NCBI GenBank assembly: GCA_965227455.1
Contig: OZ245752.1
Location: 1,302,001-1,366,000, forward strand
From: JABDIP01 sp965227455
GTDB taxonomy: Bacteria > Pseudomonadota > Alphaproteobacteria > DSM-16000 > Inquilinaceae
Direction: 5' to 3'
Length of the DNA: 64,000 nucleotides
The notes beneath the pieces are model-generated. The model had not been told where the DNA came from. It did not search any database and saw only the letters and a program-made list of their open reading frames with translations. Position 1 is the first letter of the stretch. Each line of letters starts with the position of its first letter. Shown here one piece after another: positions 35,473 through 42,738 of this stretch. Position numbers and translations under genes: made by a program.

Positions 35473-37581
35473 GTGCGGCAAACCGTGCACGCGGCAAGGG
35501 CCGGAAACTCGTCCCGCCGAACTGCGGGGCGGGGGCCGGCAGAGGCGCGGCCGCCTGCCGGCGCCGCACTGCAGTCCCTGCGCCGAAGCATAGGAAACCA
35601 AGCCAGCCAAGGCCTGCTGAGCGCGGCACCATCCCCCGTCTCGCATGTTTCGGGAGCGGGCCTTGTGGCGACCGGATCCGGACAGCCGCTGCCGGCGTCC
35701 GAACGCGCCTTCTTCGAGCCGCGCTTCGGGCAGGATTTCAGCGGTGTGCGCATCCATCGCGATGATCGCGCCGGCGAGGCCGCCCGGGCGCTCTCGGCGC
35801 GCGCCTTCACCGATGGCCGCAATGTGGTCTTCGGCCGCGGCGAATTCCGTCCGGACACCGATTCCGGCCGGCACCTGCTGGCCCATGAACTGGCCCATGT
35901 GACGCAGCGAGCAACGGATCCCTCTGCCGGTGGCGTGATCCGCCGCAAGCCGGATCCCGAGCCGAGCGCGCCCGAGCCCGGTGGGCCCAGGACCTCGACG
36001 CCGGATCCAAAGCCCACCACACCGGAGCCGGGCGGACCCAGGACTTCGACGCCGGATGCCGAGCCCAGCGCCCCCCTGCCGGGGATGGCCTGGAACTGGA
36101 TGGACCTTCTGGTCTACCCCCTGATCATCGATCTGTGGAACGACGTGATCGCCCAGAAACTCAGCAAGGCGCAGAAGAAGGAACTCAAGCTCAAGGGCAA
36201 TGAAGGCGTCGCCACATCCAGCCTCTTCTTCGGCTCGATCTTCGCCGCGGATACCAAGGGCATCGAGACGTTCGGGGATTTCCTCAAGGCCTGGACCGAC
36301 AATGCCGGCGAACTCCACAAGCTAGCCGGCGGCAGCAATGTCTACATGGACCTGCTCAGCCGGATCATCGGGATCAACCTGGAATCCTATCTCGGCTCCG
36401 ATCTGTTCCTCTCGCGCCTGAAGAGCCGGTCGGCCAGCGTGGTCACCCTGCTGGTCCTGGCCCAGTCGATCCTCTCCACCGTCCAGGCGGTGAAGGAGTC
36501 GGATAAGGAAACCGGCGAGTTCGAGCCCAGCGACTGGCAGAAGCATCTGCCGATCGTCACCGGTCTGTTCGGCATCATCCTCAAGGAACAGATCACGGCG
36601 CCGAACTTCTTCAGCGTCGGACCGCTGAAGCTCAAGACCCATCCGATCTTCGCGGCAACGGAGTTCGCCGGCGGGCCGACGCCGAGCGGGCTCACCTTCG
36701 AACATTCCAAGGGCGTCGGCGAAGACGAAGGCGGCGAGCAGCTCAAGCTCGGCCTGACCTTGAACGTTCCGCAGATCCTGGCCCTGGCCGGCGCCGGCGA
36801 GGCGCCCTCCAAAGATATCAAGGACCTCAACAAGTTCCGCGGCTGGCAGGGCAGCGCCTGGTTCAGCTTCGACAGATTTGATCCGACCGCGACCATGGCG
36901 GCGGCCGGCAAGCAGGCGGAAAGGAAGTTCAAGACCGGGCTGATGCTCGGCCATGGCGGCTATCTCGGCATGTTCGAGGTGGGCGGCCGCTATGGCGGAC
37001 GGAATGCGGAGTCGCTGACGATGTGGTTCCTGCGCGGCGGCTTCGGCTACAGCGGCAAGAAGGACAGCCCGATCAAGCGGCTCGGATTCCGGGCGACCTA
37101 TGCCGATTGGAAGGAGACCGACGTCCTTGCCCCGCGCGACGATGCCGGCGCGCCCATGGCCGGCCGGGCCGCCCGCCTGACGCCCTTCACCAAGCTGGAA
37201 TTCGGCAAGCGCCACAAATTCGGCGTCGGAGCGGCGCTGTCCTTCGTGACCGGCAGCGCGGAATCCTTCAACCTCTCCGGCTTCCGCGGCGATTTCTCTT
37301 ACACCTATATGGGCGACAGCACGGACGAGAACCTGCCGGCGTTCAAGCTCGATCTTTCCGGTTCGATGCACCGGCTCGACTGGTGGAATCCGAACTCGCC
37401 GCTGATGGCCGGCGTCGAGGCCCGGGTCGGGATCGACCGGTTCTTCGTGGGCGGACGGCTGATGACCGGCGCCGGCGGCGTCTCCGAGGAGCGCCGGAAC
37501 ATGCTCGCCGGGTCCGACAAGGACCGCGAGAGGGCCCTGGTCCCGACCAGCGTGATCTTCACCAGCGGGCTGCAGTTCTGA
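35473..37581 (+). CDS. eCIS cargo C: DUF4157 core with barrel/membrane-like C-terminus
   Basis: The 702-residue product begins at a GTG with GGAGG at 35461-35465. It has IGNQAS at 40-45 and the DUF4157 core at about 70-145 (HELAH at 138-142), but lacks the DRFEREAD segment and four-cysteine motif of cargo A and B. A Pro-rich spacer with a 17-residue tandem repeat follows (to about 200). Hydrophobic helices come next (ASVVTLLVLAQSILSTVQ, then PIVTGLFGIILKE). The final 300 residues are rich in alternating Gly/aromatic strands and end in a C-terminal Phe, as many outer-membrane barrels do. Membrane insertion or pore formation is possible. Confidence 0.75.
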   Translation: MRQTVHAARAGNSSRRTAGRGPAEARPPAGAALQSLRRSIGNQASQGLLSAAPSPVSHVSGAGLVATGSGQPLPASERAFFEPRFGQDFSGVRIHRDDRAGEAARALSARAFTDGRNVVFGRGEFRPDTDSGRHLLAHELAHVTQRATDPSAGGVIRRKPDPEPSAPEPGGPRTSTPDPKPTTPEPGGPRTSTPDAEPSAPLPGMAWNWMDLLVYPLIIDLWNDVIAQKLSKAQKKELKLKGNEGVATSSLFFGSIFAADTKGIETFGDFLKAWTDNAGELHKLAGGSNVYMDLLSRIIGINLESYLGSDLFLSRLKSRSASVVTLLVLAQSILSTVQAVKESDKETGEFEPSDWQKHLPIVTGLFGIILKEQITAPNFFSVGPLKLKTHPIFAATEFAGGPTPSGLTFEHSKGVGEDEGGEQLKLGLTLNVPQILALAGAGEAPSKDIKDLNKFRGWQGSAWFSFDRFDPTATMAAAGKQAERKFKTGLMLGHGGYLGMFEVGGRYGGRNAESLTMWFLRGGFGYSGKKDSPIKRLGFRATYADWKETDVLAPRDDAGAPMAGRAARLTPFTKLEFGKRHKFGVGAALSFVTGSAESFNLSGFRGDFSYTYMGDSTDENLPAFKLDLSGSMHRLDWWNPNSPLMAGVEARVGIDRFFVGGRLMTGAGGVSEERRNMLAGSDKDRERALVPTSVIFTSGLQF
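35950..36072 (+). repeat. 51-bp tandem repeat (2.4 copies) in cargo C
   Basis: Two 51-bp units (35950-36000 and 36001-36051) and a partial third (36052-36072) code for PDPEPSAPEPGGPRTST-type 17-residue repeats. They form the spacer between the DUF4157 core and the C-terminal part of cargo C. Confidence 0.85.
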
Positions 37582-37639
37582 TGGTTGGGCCCATCCGAAG
37601 CGGGCCCGGCGCCGCCTCGCAACGGCAAGAGCCCGCGTC

Positions 37640-40021
37640 TTGACCAGGGTCCGAACGTCCGGGCCCGCCGCAGCGCGCGGCGCACCGCCCGCCGGGGCCG
37701 TGGCCGACCGTCGGGCGGTCTCGACGGCCGGCCCATCGCAGCCCGAACAGCGCGCCCTCGGCAATCAGGCGACGCAATACCTGATCCAGGCCAAGCTGCG
37801 TGTCGGCGCGCCGGACGACCGCTTCGAACGGGAAGCGGATCGGGTTGCCGAGCAGGTCATGCGGATGCCGCTTCCGGACGCTGCCGGCCCCACCGAAGCC
37901 CCGGCCCGCGCAGCCAACATCAAACCGCGGGTGCAGCGCCGATCCGTGGAAGAGGACGAGGATCTGACCCTGCAGGCCAAAGCCGCAGACAGCCCGGCCG
38001 GACCGCAGGGACCGGGGACGGAACGGCTGGTCACCTCCCTGCAGAAAGGCGGCCAGCCCCTGCCCGCCGCCCAGCGCGCATTCTTCGAGCCGCGGTTCGG
38101 TGTCGATTTCGGCAGCGTTCGGATTCACCGCGGCAGCCGTGCCGCCCAGGCCGCGCACGGCATCGGTGCCCGGGCCTACACGCTTGGACGCAATGTCGTC
38201 TTCGGCCGGGGCGAATACCGCCCGGGGACGGAACCCGGCCGCCGCCTGATCGCCCATGAGCTGGCCCATGTCATCCAGCAGGGCCATGCGCCGCGCGGAC
38301 CGGCTGCCGCACCGCCGCAGACCGCACCGCGGGGACGCACCGCCGGCACCGCGGTGCAACGTCAGGCGGAGGTGCAGGATATGCGGGCGGCGACTGGCAG
38401 CCTGCTGCTGCATCCGGCGGCGCCATCCAACGGCGTGAAGGTCGACATCCTGGCCCATCGCCAGGGTGGCCTGATGAACGACAGCCAGCTGCGCCCCCGG
38501 GTCTCCGCCATCATCGGACCGAGTGCGACCATCCGGGGCATCGCGGAGGCGATCAGGCCGCATTTCGTCGCCGCCACGCCGAACCCCTCGCCGACGGTGA
38601 ACAGCACGGCGCCGACGGTCGAGGAGATCGCCAAAGCCCTCTTGGTCTACAGCCAATACTACCTGCCCGTCCCCTCCGGCGAGCGGGGAGCGGCGGCCAC
38701 GCCGCTGGAGAATTTCCGCGTCGGGCTGCGGCTGACCCTGCCGATCGAGATCGATATCCAGACCCAGGAATGGGTGGTCAGCCCGCCCTTGATCCGGCTA
38801 TGGGCCGAGAGCTACGAGTCCGGATGGCAGCCTTTCCTCGATCAGCCGGCAGCGGGATACACGCCGCGCACGACCACCGAGCTCGATACGGAAGTGACCG
38901 ACTTCCTGCAGGCCAACACGACCGCCCTTGCCCAGGGGATCGCCCTGGGCGCGCGGATGCTCACCAACCCTGTGGCGGCGGTCCAGTTCGCGCTGAAGGT
39001 GTTCGACCGGCTGGAGGCGGCGTCCGCCGAGTCGGCCTTCAATGCCGCGCTGGAGCTGATGAACTTCTCGGTGAACCACCAGATCGGATTGCTGGCGCGG
39101 CTGGGCGCCGGCGCGGCCATACTCTGGCGGCTGCGGACGCTGCTCAGCCTGCCGCCGGCCGGGCTCTCAGAGGATCGGGAGGCGGAGCGTGCGCGGGCGA
39201 TGCGCATGCTGCCGGGCGAATTCGTCCTGGGCGAAACGGCGCAAGGCCGACCGCTTCGGGTCCTGCAATTCCCGGGCCGGACCACGCGCCGGGCCCTGGT
39301 GATCGCCGGGGTCCATGGATCGGAACAATCCGGCATCGAGGCCGTCGAATTGCTACGGCAATCCCTGGAGAGCGCCGCCCAGCCCCCCTACTTCACCGTG
39401 ATCCTGGTGCCGATCGTGTTCCCGGACAATTACGAGCGGGCAAGACGCGAGGGGTCGACACCGACCAACCGCAATTTCCCGGCACCCGGCGAGAGCCTGT
39501 CCCGTGCCCGCGAACGCGGTCAGGCGCGTCGCCGGCCGCGCGGCCCGATCGACGAGCGCGGGCACGGCATCCTGCCGGAGAACATCATGCTGATGAACCT
39601 GATCGAGCGCTTCCGGCCGGAGCGGATCGCCAGCGTGCATTCGACCCGCACCGCCGCCTCGGCCGGCGTGTTCTCGGATCCGGAGACCGGCCCGGCCAGC
39701 GACCTGGCGCTGGAGATGGCGCAACAGATCGCCGGCGTCAATCCCGACTGGGTGCGCGGCAATTCCGGCGACAATCCGGTCTGGTCCGGCGGCACGCCGG
39801 GCGGCACGTCGCTCGGCGGCTGGGGGCCGGGCGCGGTCAATGAAGGGCGCGAGACCGACCGGCCGGGCGCGATCGTCATCACCGTGGAAATCCGCCGCGG
39901 ACACCGCAGCGATGACCCGGACACGGCGGATCCCGAAGAAAGGCTGCTCGAGATCGAGGCCCATCGCGACGCGCTGCGCGACATCTTCCTCGGCCCGCCG
40001 GGCGGCAGCGGGAACCCCTAG
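37640..40021 (+). CDS. eCIS cargo D: DUF4157 core with M14-type metallopeptidase domain
   Basis: The 793-residue product has LGNQAT at 40-45, DRFEREADRVAEQVMRMP at 60-77, and the DUF4157 core at about 138-215 (HELAH at 206-210). A roughly 320-residue middle of unknown fold follows. The last 260 residues match the M14 zinc peptidase/AstE-type pattern: HGSE at 559-562 (first zinc ligands), NRNFP, a third-ligand-like His667 (VHSTRT), and catalytic-like Glu750 in VITVEIRRG. M14 relatives include carboxypeptidases and the murein-peptide amidase MpaA, so a cell-wall target is plausible. The TTG start at 37640 is uncertain; a GTG lies at 37700 in frame. Confidence 0.82.
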   Translation: MTRVRTSGPAAARGAPPAGAVADRRAVSTAGPSQPEQRALGNQATQYLIQAKLRVGAPDDRFEREADRVAEQVMRMPLPDAAGPTEAPARAANIKPRVQRRSVEEDEDLTLQAKAADSPAGPQGPGTERLVTSLQKGGQPLPAAQRAFFEPRFGVDFGSVRIHRGSRAAQAAHGIGARAYTLGRNVVFGRGEYRPGTEPGRRLIAHELAHVIQQGHAPRGPAAAPPQTAPRGRTAGTAVQRQAEVQDMRAATGSLLLHPAAPSNGVKVDILAHRQGGLMNDSQLRPRVSAIIGPSATIRGIAEAIRPHFVAATPNPSPTVNSTAPTVEEIAKALLVYSQYYLPVPSGERGAAATPLENFRVGLRLTLPIEIDIQTQEWVVSPPLIRLWAESYESGWQPFLDQPAAGYTPRTTTELDTEVTDFLQANTTALAQGIALGARMLTNPVAAVQFALKVFDRLEAASAESAFNAALELMNFSVNHQIGLLARLGAGAAILWRLRTLLSLPPAGLSEDREAERARAMRMLPGEFVLGETAQGRPLRVLQFPGRTTRRALVIAGVHGSEQSGIEAVELLRQSLESAAQPPYFTVILVPIVFPDNYERARREGSTPTNRNFPAPGESLSRARERGQARRRPRGPIDERGHGILPENIMLMNLIERFRPERIASVHSTRTAASAGVFSDPETGPASDLALEMAQQIAGVNPDWVRGNSGDNPVWSGGTPGGTSLGGWGPGAVNEGRETDRPGAIVITVEIRRGHRSDDPDTADPEERLLEIEAHRDALRDIFLGPPGGSGNP

Positions 40022-40037
40022 ATCCTCAGGAGGCGTG

Positions 40038-40586
40038 TTAGGGCCGGGACCGGTTGGCGCGCAGCAGGTCCTCGACATAGGCCCGGGCGGCGGCGACCGC
40101 CTCCTCGGTCGAGACCGGTTCCGGAGCGGGCCCGACGATATCGGTTACCGGCGCGTCGGGATCGAATGGACCGACCGAGAGCCCGCTCGCCTCGGGCGGA
40201 ACGCCGGCATCCCGATCCAGGCGTTGCAACTCTGCAATGGCGGCCCGGCGATCGATTTCGAGACGGTCGAGCTGGCCGCGCAAGGCCCGTTCCTGGGCCG
40301 GAAGCCGCGACACCGGATCCTGGAACCGCAGCCGCTCGGTCGCCCGCAGTTCGCTGCGGATGCGGGTTTCGGCGCGCGTCAGGGCGTTCAATTCCGATTG
40401 CAGTCGCTGGCGGGCGATCCGGGCGGCCTGGATCTGGGATGGCGCGCGGATCGCCTGATAACGGTCGCTCAGCGCGTCCTGGCTCCACGCGACGCCCCAA
40501 GGCGCCGCCGCAAGCAGGGCTGCGACCACAATGGCAAGTGGTCGTGCCGCGGATGGAATAGTCGTTTCGCGCTTTGTCTTAGGCAT
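40038..40586 (-). CDS. Exported coiled-coil protein, unknown
   Basis: The 182-residue product has a signal peptide (basic MPKTKRETTIP start, then ARPLAIVVAALLAAAPWGVAWSQ, cleavage near residue 36). A heptad-rich helical part follows at about residues 50-125 (RLQSELNALTRAETRIRSEL), then a Pro/Ala linker and a short C-terminal helix (AVAAARAYVEDLLRANR). It is probably periplasmic. It converges on cargo D and is divergent from the gene at 40730. No family is recognised. Confidence 0.65.
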   Translation of the reverse strand: MPKTKRETTIPSAARPLAIVVAALLAAAPWGVAWSQDALSDRYQAIRAPSQIQAARIARQRLQSELNALTRAETRIRSELRATERLRFQDPVSRLPAQERALRGQLDRLEIDRRAAIAELQRLDRDAGVPPEASGLSVGPFDPDAPVTDIVGPAPEPVSTEEAVAAARAYVEDLLRANRSRP

Positions 40587-40729
40587 TGCATGTCTGCCAC
40601 ATTTCGACCGCGCTTTTATGCGGTAACCCTTGGCGTTCGATTGCGTCTCGCCAGTTGGTTAATGATATGTATACTGGTGCGCCGCCGCTCGAAATCAAAT
40701 GTCCCATCCCCGGTTCCGGGAACGAAAAA

Positions 40730-41194
40730 ATGCAAAATTCCAAGGCAGCGTTGCAGCCGAAAATCGCCGTTGACCGCCTCAATTCGATGCCGACCGACAT
40801 GGAACGCGTCGACGCGATCTTCGATCGCATCACCACCGAAACCGACCAAGTCTTCAGCATGCTCAAGAAGGGCATGATCGAAGAAGCTTCCCTAAAGACG
40901 GTCGAAGAAAACATCGCCCGCGACTACATCCTGCAGACCTTTGACGAGATCCGCATGGAAGCCCATGACACGTCGGTCCGCTCGGCGAGGCATTTCGCGG
41001 CGATGTGCGCCCAGGCCTCGGAACATCTGCCGGAGGGCCACCAGAAGAACGTGGCAAAATGCGTGGCCGAGCTGTTCGACCAGTTCGCCCGCCGGCTCGA
41101 CGCCCAGGTCATGCGGCCCGGCCCGGCGGTGGCGGCGGCCAAGGACGACGCCAAGGATTCCGACGTTCGGGCTCTGCTGGAAAACTCTGCCTGA
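40730..41194 (+). CDS. Small helical protein, unknown
   Basis: The 154-residue product is mostly helical (DMERVDAIFDRITTETDQVFSML, then ISRDYILQTF-like and QKNVAKCVAELFDQFARRLDAQ segments), soluble, with no signal peptide. The ATG at 40730 is chosen because the protein composition is uniform from there; ATGs at 40667 and 40586 are in frame. The 40586 start would overlap the divergent gene. Function unknown. Confidence 0.5.
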   Translation: MQNSKAALQPKIAVDRLNSMPTDMERVDAIFDRITTETDQVFSMLKKGMIEEASLKTVEENIARDYILQTFDEIRMEAHDTSVRSARHFAAMCAQASEHLPEGHQKNVAKCVAELFDQFARRLDAQVMRPGPAVAAAKDDAKDSDVRALLENSA

Positions 41195-41261
41195 CCTGTG
41201 TATGACGGCCATCCGGCGGCGTGAGTCCGTAGGAGCGTACCGGTATCTCGAGGGGCGTGGT

Positions 41262-41699
41262 TTGAACAGGGCGTTCAAGACTCTGGCCGGTCTGGCGGCG
41301 ACGGCACTGCTTGCCGCCTGCGGCGGGCCGGATGCGGAATTCGAGATCGGCAGCGAGCCGGCAGCGGGAACGGCGGTCACCGCCGCCTCCCAGGTGCCGC
41401 TCTATATCCCGCCGGAATATGCGCTGCGGCCGGGCACCACACCCGAGGTGGCGCGCCCGCGCTCCGTACCGCGCAGCGGCCTGTCGACCGGCGAAAGTCA
41501 GCTGCTCGCCCAGGCCGGCGCAGCCGAGGCCGACCCGCGAATCCGGACTTTGGTCGACCAGGAATCCACCACGCTGGCCGTGGTCGAGCCGTTCCGCATC
41601 GAACGGCTGGTGCTTGGCGTGCCGCCGGACCCGCCACCCGGCTTCGTGATCTCCCGCACCGACAGCCGCACCATCGCCGACCCGCTCTCGCTCTTCTGA
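41262..41699 (+). CDS. BamF/DUF3035-like outer-membrane lipoprotein
   Basis: The 145-residue product has a lipoprotein signal (NRAFKTLAGLAATALLAAC, lipobox Leu-Ala-Ala-Cys) and the DUF3035 pattern: PLYIPPEYALRPG near residues 48-60, GESQLLAQAG, then a polar C-terminus. In alphaproteobacteria this family includes BamF, an accessory of the outer-membrane barrel assembly machine. The TTG at 41262 follows GAGGGG at 41249-41254; the ATG at 41202 is an in-frame alternative that adds 20 residues before the signal. Confidence 0.75.
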   Translation: MNRAFKTLAGLAATALLAACGGPDAEFEIGSEPAAGTAVTAASQVPLYIPPEYALRPGTTPEVARPRSVPRSGLSTGESQLLAQAGAAEADPRIRTLVDQESTTLAVVEPFRIERLVLGVPPDPPPGFVISRTDSRTIADPLSLF

Positions 41700-41941
41700 T
41701 CGACACGGCGGAGACTCCGCCGCCATATCGGCCAAGCAGAATCGCCACGCCCGGATCGGGCCCGGCATTCCGGTCATGCTGTGCAGATTGTCGATTGCGA
41801 TGGCCGGCGCGGCCGGATGCGGCGCCGGAGCGTCTCTACGGTTTCCGACCGCACCCCATCCGGCGGCGGATCGCCGGCGGATGGGGCGGTGGCTCGGAAT
41901 TCCCCAAGGGCGTGACGACGCCCCGAATATGAAGGCTGACT

Positions 41942-42406
41942 TCAGCCGTCCTGCTGTTGTTCCTCACGGCCCAATGCGCGGGCCAGATCGACCAGACGCT
42001 TGCGCACGCCGGGATCGAGAATCCGGTAATAGGCGCGGACCAGCTCGAGGGTCTCGCGGCTGGTCATGCGATCCGGCGCATCCGGCTCGGACGGCAACGG
42101 ACGCTCCTGGACCGACGTCGGCAGGCCTTCGAAGAAATACGAGACCGGCACGTCGAGGATCTTGGTCAGCAGGTGCAGGCGGCTAGCGCTGATGCGATTC
42201 GCACCGCGCTCATACTTCTGGACCTGCTGGAAGGACACTCCAAAGGCCTTGGCCAGCTTCTCCTGGCTCATGCCCAAAAGCGTGCGCCGCTGACGCAGGC
42301 GCATGCCGACATGCACATCGACGGGATCCGGCCCATCGATGGCAATCGTTTTGCGGCGCCGGCGCGGCGTGTCGGCAGGCGCTGCTTCCATCTCAATCAC
42401 TCCCAT
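41942..42406 (-). CDS. XRE-family helix-turn-helix regulator
   Basis: The 154-residue product has a helix-turn-helix of the XRE type at about residues 32-92 (GMRLRQRRTLLGMSQEKLA, then SFQQVQKYERGANRISASRL), flanked by a basic N-terminus (RRRRKT) and a C-terminal helical region (LELVRAYYRILDPGVRKRLV). Many alphaproteobacteria carry a similar single-copy regulator of unknown regulon. It lies after the BamF-like gene, convergent with it. A second in-frame ATG five codons in is possible. Confidence 0.88.
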   Translation of the reverse strand: MGVIEMEAAPADTPRRRRKTIAIDGPDPVDVHVGMRLRQRRTLLGMSQEKLAKAFGVSFQQVQKYERGANRISASRLHLLTKILDVPVSYFFEGLPTSVQERPLPSEPDAPDRMTSRETLELVRAYYRILDPGVRKRLVDLARALGREEQQQDG

Positions 42407-42738
42407 AAATCAAAGTCCTATCCGTGTTTCGCGTGGGTATTCCGAGCCGGGCTTATCCCCGAGGCGCAGTGCACATGGCCACTTGCCCAAGACCGGCAGA
42501 TCGCGTCGACCCGCCTGCTGCCCGACACATCCGTGTCGGTAACCTTTCGCATACCCAGTGGCGAGTACGCGAAACGGTTACTAAGCAGCAGTTGTAGTGA
42601 CGGGATCGACCTTCCGCAATTCATCCAAAGGTATATGGGATGTGGCAGAATGCCCGCTTTTGGCCCATAGAACGCACATTTCCGCGAAATTGCGGATCGT
42701 TCCAATCCAGCTCTGGTAATAAAGTTACAAAATCGGGA
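42407..42738. other. Intergenic region upstream of the XRE gene
   Basis: About 330 bp with no gene. It holds a perfect 7-bp hairpin CCGACAC-4-GTGTCGG at 42522-42539 without a T-run, and a separated inverted pair GTTTCGCGT (about 42425) / ACGCGAAAC (about 42567). These could belong to the XRE promoter or the end of the ABC operon. Confidence 0.4.

Larger units (their letters stand above)
9343..40021 (+). other. Extracellular contractile injection system (eCIS) locus
   Basis: Twenty-four consecutive plus-strand genes encode a phage-tail-like injector with cargo. In order: small unknown, sheath, tube, T4 gp26-like, Pro/Ala-rich, DUF4255 cap, AAA+ ATPase, CIS-tube/hub, LysM, gpD, gpV/VgrG, small unknown, gp25, gpJ, gpI with insertion, fibre-like, DUF6519-like, VWA, fibre-like with Cys motif, then four DUF4157 cargo proteins with one helical companion gene. 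The AAA+ ATPase, DUF4255 and DUF4157 proteins mark it as Afp/PVC-type eCIS and not type VI secretion (no TssJLM or ClpV) or a prophage (no head or lysis genes). Most gaps are under 50 bp or are overlaps. Confidence 0.92.

Noticed and set aside
9343..40021. Prophage or type VI secretion system
   Set aside because: No head, portal, terminase, lysis or integrase genes, and no TssJ, TssL, TssM or ClpV; DUF4157, DUF4255 and the Pvc15-like ATPase mark eCIS instead.
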